Assembly: GCA_024690825.1 (NCBI GenBank)
Contig: JAILOK010000098.1
Span: 43,170 to 107,169 of the forward strand
From: Lachnospiraceae bacterium
Lineage (GTDB): Bacteria > Bacillota > Clostridia > Lachnospirales > Lachnospiraceae
Length of the DNA stretch: 64,000 nucleotides
Direction: 5' to 3'
Shown: piece after piece, positions 14,801 through 21,799 of the stretch
How positions within the stretch are numbered: the first letter of the stretch is position 1
Layout of the letters: the number at the start of each line of letters is the position of its first letter
Position numbers and translations under genes: made by a program
Notes under the pieces: model-generated
What the model was told of the DNA's origin: nothing
The model's database searches: none
Seen by the model: only the letters and a program-made list of their open reading frames with translations

Positions 14801-17777
14801 ATCGATAGATGTTTCAAAAGATGCGGCATCTTCTAAAAAATCCATGAAAAAAGAGTCGGCGCTCGATGTAAAGGCATTGTCTGCGTCTACATCGATCACG
14901 CCTGCGGGAAAATGTGAAGTGGGTGTTTACAAGAGGGAATTTCTTCCCAAAAACTACTCTCTGACAGCGGAATATGACGGAGGAAAGAAACTGACGGTAA
15001 GAGAGCTGTCGGGTCTTGGGATAACGCAGAAACCGGCGCAGGCAGGAAACTGGTTTTATGCAGAATTCGAAAACATGGATATTGATCAGGAAGAATATGA
15101 TGTTCTCGAATACAAGGGGGAGAATCTCGAAAGACTGTGCAGCAATATCTCTCCCATTGACAGTTTTGTCAACGGAAACAGTCTGTTCATTTTGGATTCT
15201 GTCTTTTCCGATATTAATGAATATGTCCAAAAATCCGGAGTTGATGCCGAGTACAGTAAAGAAATATCCGAGACTGAAAAGTACGGTTATGATCTGAATC
15301 TTGGGCTCATGCTTGAACTGGCTGTCAAAGCGGGTGTGGGATACAAAGGCACGGAACAGACCACTTATGTAAGAGAAAGAGGTATATATAAGTCTTTTAA
15401 AACAAACGAAGATGAATTTTACAATGGCCTGGTTGTTCCCACAGCTGTAAATGATGTAAATATTTCGCAATATGAACTGAAATTTTCCGATCTGGTCTCG
15501 GAGGCTGCCAACACCGTAATAGCGGAAGCAAAGAAATATATCAAAAAAGTTGTTACTTCTGTGAAAGAAGAAGCCAAAGAAGCATTCTGTTCGGCGAAAG
15601 CCATATTAAGCGAGGGATTTAATAAAAACTGGAAGATAGTGATAGAAGCCGTCAAGGACGGAAACTTAACTGCATCTACCGAAAGCCTGAAGCATACTGC
15701 TGCGGATCAGCTGGACTGTGAACTGGTATCCTATACTATCTCCACTCACGGTGATCATACTGATGTAAGTGACGGGATGAATCTGATGGCTGCAGGCGAT
15801 CATCTGGGAGGATCCGCTGTAACTTTAGGCAGTCCTTATGATGTGTATGTAACTGAAGAAGACGGTCAGACAGAGGTTGTGGACTTTTCAGAGGCTCCTC
15901 TTACGATAACACTCGAATATTCCGATGCCATGCTCGAGGCTGCGGGCCTTACATCTGATAATGAGGATAATATAGAGATATTCAGATACGATGAGAATAG
16001 TTGTGATTATATAAGTGTCGGCGGTAAAGTTGACAAGGCGGCAAATTCCGTTACCGTGGACGGGATAACAAGCCATGGTCAGTTCATTCTGGCTGTGCAG
16101 GGCAAAGATCCTGAAAACGGAAGCAAGCCGAAACCGGATGATGGAAATAAACCCGTTGAAAAAGAGGATGAGGTGGAGCCGGGTGACCTCCCCGAAGGAA
16201 GGACTGCGCCCGAAGGCATCTGGGTCGGCGGCTTGAAGAAGAGCTACCCTTACACCGGAAAAGCCATAAAGCCTTCGATCAGGGTGTATAAGGGAAGCCG
16301 CAGGCTTACAGAAGGCACTGATTATACGCTGTCGTATAAGAATAATAAGAATGTCGGCATTAATGCCTGTATTTCGATCAACTTCAAAGGCAATCTGTCA
16401 GGAACAGAAAACATGTCCTTTGAGATCGAAAAGAATCCTCTTAAGAATGTTTCCTATGAAGAGGACGGACTGGTGGTATCCTATAAGGCGGGCGGGAAGC
16501 ATAACAATATCAGGCCTGTTCTTACCATGAACGGGGTAAGGTTAAAGTATTCGGACAAAGATTTTGAATACATCTATATTGATGCAAAAACCAGGCAGAA
16601 AAGCGACTGCATCGATGTGGGTGATTATATTGTCAGCATGGGAGCAAAGACGACGAGCAGGGGATATACCGGTTTCATCGAAGTTCCCTTTACGGTCACC
16701 GATAAACCTGCCATGTGTGATGTAACAGTGACTCCTTCAAAAAAGAGCCTGCCTTACAACGGTACAAAGCAGATCCCGGAATTTTCCTTAAAGCACAATG
16801 GTCAGACCCTGAACAACAGCGCGTATAAAATGCTTACCGTATCAGGTGATGACTATACCGAACCCGGAAATCATACCGTTATATTCAAGGGCAACGGTAC
16901 GGATCTGATCGGCAGCAGGAGCTTCACTTATAAGATCACCGGAAAGAGAAGTCTTGCAGATTCAGGGGTGACGGCAGTCATTGCCCCGGCAGATCTCGAT
17001 AAAGATGGAAAAGTTCCCTATGCTTACGGAGGCGCAAAGCCGAAGGTTGTTATTACATATAACGGAAAAAGGCTTAAGGAAAAGACGGATTACACTCTGT
17101 CCTACAAGGATAATAAGAAAGCCGGGCAGCCGGCAAAGGTTACGGCTAAAGGAAAGGGAAACTATAAGGGAAGCAAAGTGCTTCACTTTACGGTGTCACA
17201 AAGGGACCTTTCCTCGATGCTCCTTACCGTAAACGACAGGGCAGAAAGCCGGACAACAGGGGATTACATGAAGAATCCCATACTGTTTACGGATACGGAT
17301 TACAAGGATCAGAAATTAAAGAAGGGTATTGATTATACGGCGGAATTTACCGTATCTTCCGGAAACGCAAAGCCGGTCCCGGGCGATACCGTGACTGTAA
17401 ATATCGAGGCAAAGCCGGGTGGTAAATATAAGGGTAAGGCATCTGCCTCATTTAAGATAATAGAGAAGTCAAAGGATATATCGAGGGCAAAGGTGAAGGT
17501 GAACAAAAACAAGGCTTATCCCTACACGGGAAGCGCCGTAAAGCCTGTCCCTGCTGATATCGAGATCACCCTGGACGGAAAACCGCTGTCAGCATCCGAC
17601 TATGATATCGTATCTTATTACAATAATATAAACCGTGGGAAAAGTGCGGTTTTGATAATTTCCGGCAAGGGGAATCTCTGCGGCTCTAAGGCCGTTAAGT
17701 TCAAGATCGGAGCCGCCTCCGTCAGAAAGAACTGGGACGGCCCGGTCATATTCAGATATCTCATATATAATAGGTAA
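11874..17777 (+). CDS. Giant secreted surface protein with PPC-like modules and repeat stalk
   Basis: 1967 residues. A Sec signal peptide ends near VSFAAE (about 28), then an acidic Ser/Glu linker to 95. Four beta modules at about 105-575, each with a T-KWYKLS or K-DWYKLTV strand and ITIYNDS/LYIYDSNG, resemble bacterial pre-peptidase C-terminal domains. A Listeria-Bacteroides type repeat (VTYDGNG...FKGWCENRDG...YAVWMEP) covers about 580-655. Residues 770-1010 are rich in Ala, Gly, Glu and Val. The last 500 residues (from about 1452) are YTGK-x-IKP/DYTLSYKNNK repeats shared with the pseudogene at the left edge. No LPXTG, SLH or dockerin signal is seen at the C-terminus. It starts after its own AAGG site and ends in a 17-bp convergent overlap with the Rrf2 gene. 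Confidence 0.8.
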   Translation: MKRHYGKILAFMILFSMIFGLPGVSFAAETGESVETGETISEDEAEGGTSISEDISGGVDDNSAEMGELSGNTAEGSVSDDECIEKDPLTGLSEESASAITLPTSYSNYTLGSRVTENIPVSGLTKWYKLSLDQTRIMMLSLTSTKYPHLYIYDSNGEQVRGFDGRGNYYLGLLKGSYYIKLITSSLNETYDPSVDTSSFCITAQQVDNHYQSFVEDYEDPASLNDTKATADEIRPDNVYHGIVCANNKRDWYKLTVSEDNTYIQLSQSDYYDYDGEITIYNDSDSVIARQNDADAMTVRLLSRGTYYIMASRFNADNNIYGITSYKIAIGKDAKRNEHVTLYMPDDGTEYTLNERKTVHLTGNNNTTQYKLNLFDRAHILKVNVTATNNAYPYLYIGDIYGRYLETQQGAGTMYIGLTEGAYAIRLYCNSPGNDVSFCLTTIDPDNNNPSIREDYRDSRTRNNTDLDASEFQKNVGEVIDIRGILGRNNIRDCYRFTVSCPSVFSVSQKDYRSYGATMTLKDKNGNRILYQSDENGSKQCTIQKGIYYLYAERFNWQNNDYGVTSYRVTLSDAPGVDTCTVTYDGNGAESGTVPEAQRYIKGENVSVKGFGDLKKTGLVFKGWCENRDGTGKLYSEDDIYENIQKDLTLYAVWMEPHYINERVKSVINGKGYGTYSFKLVSDDNKVLKNTGISYYFTDGSGNRLPENFVASSDENGLITIRTKTYDNLSSLSASPVTDRVSANLVYKPDGSRNVLSNTSVIFDITVEPLSFSQEWTMGTKASVEAGIGEGVGLTLGPLEAKASVAEAEASAEVGTTMDLKHEYVSGKRNLEIGQAFNTKIGINGSVGPKADVEAGVHVDAALATAEAGMKLGQMMRLAEKINDYRASAQDMKDVGRFLLATEAVGTGNAFLVGLITLIDKSPFNNVACGTDITAEAGVNVGSVKVYDVNKAGGDNTLAEGSLLSGGYNSVYSNEASIDVSKDAASSKKSMKKESALDVKALSASTSITPAGKCEVGVYKREFLPKNYSLTAEYDGGKKLTVRELSGLGITQKPAQAGNWFYAEFENMDIDQEEYDVLEYKGENLERLCSNISPIDSFVNGNSLFILDSVFSDINEYVQKSGVDAEYSKEISETEKYGYDLNLGLMLELAVKAGVGYKGTEQTTYVRERGIYKSFKTNEDEFYNGLVVPTAVNDVNISQYELKFSDLVSEAANTVIAEAKKYIKKVVTSVKEEAKEAFCSAKAILSEGFNKNWKIVIEAVKDGNLTASTESLKHTAADQLDCELVSYTISTHGDHTDVSDGMNLMAAGDHLGGSAVTLGSPYDVYVTEEDGQTEVVDFSEAPLTITLEYSDAMLEAAGLTSDNEDNIEIFRYDENSCDYISVGGKVDKAANSVTVDGITSHGQFILAVQGKDPENGSKPKPDDGNKPVEKEDEVEPGDLPEGRTAPEGIWVGGLKKSYPYTGKAIKPSIRVYKGSRRLTEGTDYTLSYKNNKNVGINACISINFKGNLSGTENMSFEIEKNPLKNVSYEEDGLVVSYKAGGKHNNIRPVLTMNGVRLKYSDKDFEYIYIDAKTRQKSDCIDVGDYIVSMGAKTTSRGYTGFIEVPFTVTDKPAMCDVTVTPSKKSLPYNGTKQIPEFSLKHNGQTLNNSAYKMLTVSGDDYTEPGNHTVIFKGNGTDLIGSRSFTYKITGKRSLADSGVTAVIAPADLDKDGKVPYAYGGAKPKVVITYNGKRLKEKTDYTLSYKDNKKAGQPAKVTAKGKGNYKGSKVLHFTVSQRDLSSMLLTVNDRAESRTTGDYMKNPILFTDTDYKDQKLKKGIDYTAEFTVSSGNAKPVPGDTVTVNIEAKPGGKYKGKASASFKIIEKSKDISRAKVKVNKNKAYPYTGSAVKPVPADIEITLDGKPLSASDYDIVSYYNNINRGKSAVLIISGKGNLCGSKAVKFKIGAASVRKNWDGPVIFRYLIYNR

Positions 17778-18192
17778 AGGCCTCTTCTTCGTTTTCGATT
17801 ATCTTGGCAAGGGTGATGCTGTCGAGATATCCGGTGACTACATCGTAAAGACCTTTATAAATGGGAAGCGTGAGGCATCCCTCAAGTCTCGGGCAGTTGT
17901 TGGGCTCACAGTCCATACAGCTTACCGGTGTCAGCGTCCCTTCCGCGCTTTCAAGGATCTCTCTGACAGTTATCTTTGAGGGATCCCTCGAAAGCCTGTA
18001 TCCTCCCAGATGTCCCTTGTTTGCGGTTAAAAGCTGGCTTCTGTTTAGAAACGGAACGATCTGCTCCAGATATTTTTTCGAAATATCCTGTCTTTTTGAA
18101 ATATCCTTTAAAGAAACAAACCCCTCTTCATAATGCTCGGCAAGATCGATCATCATCCTGAGCGAATACCTGCCTTTTGTTGAAATCTTCAT
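17761..18192 (-). CDS. Rrf2-family regulator, probably controlling cysteine synthesis
   Basis: 143 residues. The N-terminal winged helix (MKISTKGRYSLRMMIDLA...GYRLSRDPSKITVREILE) is typical of Rrf2/IscR/CymR proteins. Cysteines occur as CMDCEPNNCPRLEGC (about 92-106), more than CymR usually has and compatible with a metal or Fe-S site. It is divergent from the O-acetylhomoserine sulfhydrylase and cysteine synthase genes, the classic CymR context. Candidate operators lie between them. It overlaps the end of the surface protein gene by 17 bp tail to tail. Confidence 0.88.
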   Translation of the reverse strand: MKISTKGRYSLRMMIDLAEHYEEGFVSLKDISKRQDISKKYLEQIVPFLNRSQLLTANKGHLGGYRLSRDPSKITVREILESAEGTLTPVSCMDCEPNNCPRLEGCLTLPIYKGLYDVVTGYLDSITLAKIIENEEEAFTYYI

Positions 18193-18222
18193 ATTTAGCT
18201 CCCCTTTCTTATTCTACATATA

Positions 18223-18385
18223 ATTGATAACACGGATCGCTTCGCTGCCTGCGGCAGCTCTCACGATCCTAAAAACACTCGCAATCCGTGCAACAGCACT
18301 ACTTGCTCGTGTTTTTCGTCTCACAAAGTACGAATGTTTTCATGCGAGCATGAAACATTCGTACTTTGCTCGACTTGTTATCAAT
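18223..18385. repeat. 163-bp element with inverted ends and an internal long hairpin
   Basis: ATTGATAACA (18223-18232) and TGTTATCAAT (18376-18385) are exact inverted ends. Inside, CACGGATCGC pairs with GCAATCCGTG, and a stem of about 21 bp covers 18322-18367 (CAAAGTACGAATGTTT against its complement). No ORF. It sits between the Rrf2 gene and the cysteine operon promoter. Confidence 0.6.
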
Positions 18386-18388
18386 ATA

Positions 18389-18460
18389 CTACTAATCCAG
18401 TAGGTTTTCAAGAAAAATTTTTAAAAACCTATTGACAAACCCAAAAAGGTGCATTATTAT
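18389..18460 (+). promoter_or_regulatory. Promoter with Rrf2-type operators ahead of cysteine genes
   Basis: TTGACA (18432-18437), a 17-nt spacer and TATTAT (18455-18460) form a good sigma-A promoter. Just upstream is the palindrome CTACTAATCCAGTAG (18389-18403). The half-site TAGGTTTT or its complement AAAACCTA occurs three times between 18401 and 18480, flanking the promoter elements. This placement fits repression by the divergent Rrf2 protein. The operator assignment is inference. Confidence 0.55.
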
Positions 18461-18528
18461 AATCAAAAATCAAAACCTACCAAACACATAGGAGTAATCC
18501 AAAAACAAAAAAGAGAGGAGATTTTATT

Positions 18529-19818
18529 ATGAGCGGACACGAATATAAATTCGAAACAAAGCAGCTTCACGTGGGACAGGAACAGGCCGATCCGGCAACG
18601 GATGCAAGGGCGGTGCCGATCTACCAGACCACTTCCTACGTTTTCCACAGCGCACAGCATGCAGCTGACAGATTCAACTTAAGGGATGCCGGCAATATAT
18701 ACGGAAGACTTACCAATTCAACCCAGGGAGTTTTAGAAGAAAGAGTAGCAGCCCTTGAGGGCGGAGTTGCAGGGCTTGCGGTTTCAGCCGGAGCAGCGGC
18801 AGTCACTTATTCCATACTTGCACTTGCAGGAGCGGGAGACAATATAGTAGCTCAGGAATCCATCTACGGAGGAAGCTACAATCTCCTTGACAATACGCTT
18901 CCCAACTACGGGATCAAGACAAAGTTCGTAAACATCCATGATCTTGATAAGGTAAAGGCAGCCATAGATGACAAAACGAAGGCTGTATATATCGAGACAC
19001 TGGGAAATCCGAATTCAGATATACCGGATATCGAGGCTCTGGCCGGGATAGCGCACAGCCACAAGATCCCTTTGGTTATCGATAATACATTCGGAACACC
19101 GTTCCTTATCAGACCTATCGAATACGGTGCAGATATAGTTGTTCATTCCGCTACGAAATTTATCGGCGGACATGGCAGCACACTCGGCGGCATCATAGTG
19201 GACAGCGGAAAGTTTGACTGGAAGGCATCAGGAAAATTCCCGCAGTTTACGGAGCCCAATCCTTCATATCACGGGGTATCATTCGTCGGAGCAGTAGGAC
19301 CTGCAGCCTATGTCACCTACATCAGAGCCATCCTTCTGCGCGACACAGGATCTTGTATTGCTCCCATAAGCGCATGGATCCTTCTTCAGGGACTTGAGAC
19401 TCTGTCATTGCGTCTTGAAAGACATGCGGAAAATACAAAGAAGGTAGTGGAATTCCTTTCAAAGCATCCTCTGGTGGCAAAGCTTAACCATCCGTCGCTT
19501 CCTGACCATCCCGATCATGCACTCTACGAGAAGTATTTCCCGAACGGAGGAGCATCGATCTTTACCTTTGACATCAAGGGCGGACAGAAGGAGGCCTATA
19601 CCTTCATAGATAACTTAAAGATATTCTCACTTCTGGCAAATGTTGCCGATGTGAAGAGCCTCGTGATCCATCCTTACGACACAACGCATGCGGAGATGAC
19701 ACCCGAGCAGCTTGCTGAGGTCGGTATCAGCGAGAGCACCATCAGACTCTCCATCGGAACCGAGCATATCGACGATATCATCTGGGATCTGTCACAGGCA
19801 TTTGATGCAGTAAAATAA
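18529..19818 (+). CDS. O-acetylhomoserine sulfhydrylase
   Basis: 429 residues, a normal length for this PLP enzyme, which makes homocysteine (or acts on O-acetylserine) from sulfide. The N-terminus ([11 protein letters not shown]...[11 protein letters not shown]) and [22 protein letters not shown] are typical of Cys/Met metabolism PLP enzymes. The PLP lysine is in [11 protein letters not shown] and the aspartate in [11 protein letters not shown]. The subfamily with [19 protein letters not shown] is O-acetylhomoserine aminocarboxypropyltransferase. AGAGAGGAG precedes the ATG. It is followed 25 nt later by cysteine synthase in the same operon. Confidence 0.92.
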   Translation: MSGHEYKFETKQLHVGQEQADPATDARAVPIYQTTSYVFHSAQHAADRFNLRDAGNIYGRLTNSTQGVLEERVAALEGGVAGLAVSAGAAAVTYSILALAGAGDNIVAQESIYGGSYNLLDNTLPNYGIKTKFVNIHDLDKVKAAIDDKTKAVYIETLGNPNSDIPDIEALAGIAHSHKIPLVIDNTFGTPFLIRPIEYGADIVVHSATKFIGGHGSTLGGIIVDSGKFDWKASGKFPQFTEPNPSYHGVSFVGAVGPAAYVTYIRAILLRDTGSCIAPISAWILLQGLETLSLRLERHAENTKKVVEFLSKHPLVAKLNHPSLPDHPDHALYEKYFPNGGASIFTFDIKGGQKEAYTFIDNLKIFSLLANVADVKSLVIHPYDTTHAEMTPEQLAEVGISESTIRLSIGTEHIDDIIWDLSQAFDAVK

Positions 19819-19843
19819 AAACATATATAAGGAGGAAAAAAAT

Positions 19844-20782
19844 ATGTCAGATATAAAAGAAAGCTCACTGGAGCTCATAGGAAAAACACCGTTACTGAAA
19901 CTCAACAACTATTCAAAAAAAGCAGGCGCCACTGACGCAACGCTTATCGCGAAGCTTGAATATTTAAATCCCGCCGGCTCCGTAAAGGACAGGATCGCTC
20001 TTTCGATGGTAGAGGATGCCGAAAAGAAGGGACTTCTTAAGCCCGGTGCGACGATCATCGAGCCTACAAGCGGAAATACCGGAATAGGCATCGCGGCTGT
20101 GGCTGCAGCAAAGGGATACAAGGCGATCATCATCCTTCCCGAGACCATGAGCGTTGAAAGGAGAAACCTTCTCAAGGCATATGGTGCGGAACTTGTACTC
20201 ACAGAGGGTGCAAAGGGAATGAAGGGCGCGATCGCAAAGGCTGAAGAGATCCGCGATCAGACCGAGGGCTCCGTGATCCTCGGACAGTTCGTAAATCCCG
20301 CAAACCCGGGAGTACACAGGGAAACAACAGGTCCCGAAATATGGGAGCAGACCGACGGAAAGGTCGATATCTTTGTAGCCGGCGTAGGTACGGGCGGAAC
20401 CGTCACAGGTGTCGGTGAATATCTTAAAACTAAAAAGCCTGATGTGAAGGTCGTTGCGGTAGAACCGGCTTCCTCCCCGGTTCTGTCAAAGGGAACCGCA
20501 GGATCTCACAAGATCCAGGGCATTGGCGCGGGCTTTGTACCGGATGTCCTCAATACAAAGGTTTATGACGAGGTCATCACTGTTGAAAATGACGATGCCT
20601 TTGCCGAAGGCAAAGCCTTTGCGGTATCCGAGGGAATCCTCGTGGGTATCTCCTCCGGTGCCGCACTCAAGGCCGCCACAGTTCTTGCAAAGAGAGAGGA
20701 GAACAAGGGAAAGAACATAGTGGTCCTGCTTCCTGACTCAGGCGACAGATACCTCTCAACACCGCTTTTCACTGCGGATTAA
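19844..20782 (+). CDS. cysK: Cysteine synthase (O-acetylserine thiol-lyase)
   Basis: 312 residues, standard for CysK. PLP lysine in NPAGSVKDR (about residue 45), substrate loop TSGNTG, PLP phosphate loop GTGGTVTG, and SSGAAL near the end. It converts O-acetylserine and sulfide to cysteine. AAGGAGG lies 7 nt before the ATG. Second gene of the cysteine operon. Confidence 0.95.
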   Translation: MSDIKESSLELIGKTPLLKLNNYSKKAGATDATLIAKLEYLNPAGSVKDRIALSMVEDAEKKGLLKPGATIIEPTSGNTGIGIAAVAAAKGYKAIIILPETMSVERRNLLKAYGAELVLTEGAKGMKGAIAKAEEIRDQTEGSVILGQFVNPANPGVHRETTGPEIWEQTDGKVDIFVAGVGTGGTVTGVGEYLKTKKPDVKVVAVEPASSPVLSKGTAGSHKIQGIGAGFVPDVLNTKVYDEVITVENDDAFAEGKAFAVSEGILVGISSGAALKAATVLAKREENKGKNIVVLLPDSGDRYLSTPLFTAD

Positions 20783-20799
20783 AAAAATGGAAAACATGG

Positions 20800-20976
20800 C
20801 TCATTTTGATTCCTTAGCATTCCATTATGAACCGTGCAGGTGAAATTATCGACTACTAAGACTAAACCTGCAAGCCATGAGCACATGCGAAGTGCGAATG
20901 ACTTGCGGGTTTAAGTCGCAGTTGTCGATAAGTTTGCCGTCGCACCGGTTCCCTGGAATGCGTGGAACAAAGTGAG
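20800..20976. repeat. 177-bp long imperfect hairpin element
   Basis: The outer arms CTCATTTTG...GCATTCCA (20800-20824) and TGGAATGCG...CAAAGTGAG (20954-20976) pair imperfectly. Inside, TTATCGAC pairs with GTCGATAA (20846-20853/20924-20931) and GACTAAACCTGCAAG with CTTGCGGGTTTAAGTC (20860-20874/20902-20917). It fills the gap between cysK and the amidotransferase gene. It may be a MITE-like element or a structured 3' UTR. No T-run follows. Confidence 0.55.
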
Positions 20977-21010
20977 CCTGAGAATCAGATATGGAATAAA
21001 CAGGGATAAT

Positions 21011-21784
21011 ATGTGCGAATTATTCGGGCTTTCAGGAAAGAAAAAAGTGAATATCGGACGGGAATTGAAAGAGTTTTATTCGCATGCCCCCAAAAATCCT
21101 GACGGATGGGGCCTTTTTCTTCATAATGACGGCGGTGATCTTTTTGAAAAGGAAGAAAAAAGGGCTGACCGGAGCGCGAGGGTTAACGAACTTATTACGG
21201 ATGATATCGGAGCAAAGGATGCGATAGCCCATATCAGGCTTGCCACCGTGGGTTATGACGAGATCGAAAACACCCATCCATTTAAAGGTTATGACTTAAG
21301 CGCCAATGAGTGGATATTTGCTCACAACGGCACGATATTTGAAAGCGATCATCTCTCGAAATACGTTTACGAACAGGAAGGACAGACTGACAGTGAACGT
21401 ATTTTTCTTTATATGCTTGACTGTGTGAACGAAGCGATCAGAAAAAAACGGCGTGCGCTTGATGAGGCTGAAAGATTTGAGATCCTGGACAGGATGGTAT
21501 GCGGCCTGTCAGCAAAAAACAAGCTCAATCTGCTTATCTTTGACGGTCAGATCCTGTATGTTCACACAAACAGCAGGGATACACTCTTTTTCAGCGAAAA
21601 AGACGGAAGCATGTATTTCTCGACAAAACCTTTAAGTGACGGTACATGGGAAAAGGTGCCGTTTACCAGGCTGTTATCCTACAAGAGCGGGGAACTTCTT
21701 TTTTCAGGAACCTGCCATGAAAATGAATATATTCCCGATGAGGAAAGCATCAATGCGTTGTATCTTGCATATTCGGGACTGTGA
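21011..21784 (+). CDS. Class II glutamine amidotransferase domain protein
   Basis: 257 residues starting MCELFGLSG, with Cys2 as the Ntn nucleophile after Met removal. That choice rejects the longer in-frame start at 20972. Further class II landmarks are NPDGWGLFLHNDGG, AHIRLATVGYDEIENTHPF and FAHNGTIF. The length matches YafJ/EgtC-like stand-alone amidotransferases, which hydrolyse glutamine or gamma-glutamyl bonds. It stands 15 nt upstream of the double glutamate-cysteine ligase, so a role in gamma-glutamyl thiol metabolism is plausible but inferred. Confidence 0.85.
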   Translation: MCELFGLSGKKKVNIGRELKEFYSHAPKNPDGWGLFLHNDGGDLFEKEEKRADRSARVNELITDDIGAKDAIAHIRLATVGYDEIENTHPFKGYDLSANEWIFAHNGTIFESDHLSKYVYEQEGQTDSERIFLYMLDCVNEAIRKKRRALDEAERFEILDRMVCGLSAKNKLNLLIFDGQILYVHTNSRDTLFFSEKDGSMYFSTKPLSDGTWEKVPFTRLLSYKSGELLFSGTCHENEYIPDEESINALYLAYSGL

Positions 21785-21799
21785 TCTATAGGAGTGAAT

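Noticed and set aside
11874..17777. Sortase or S-layer anchoring of the giant surface protein
   Set aside because: No LPXTG-like motif, hydrophobic tail, SLH or dockerin is present in the last 100 residues.
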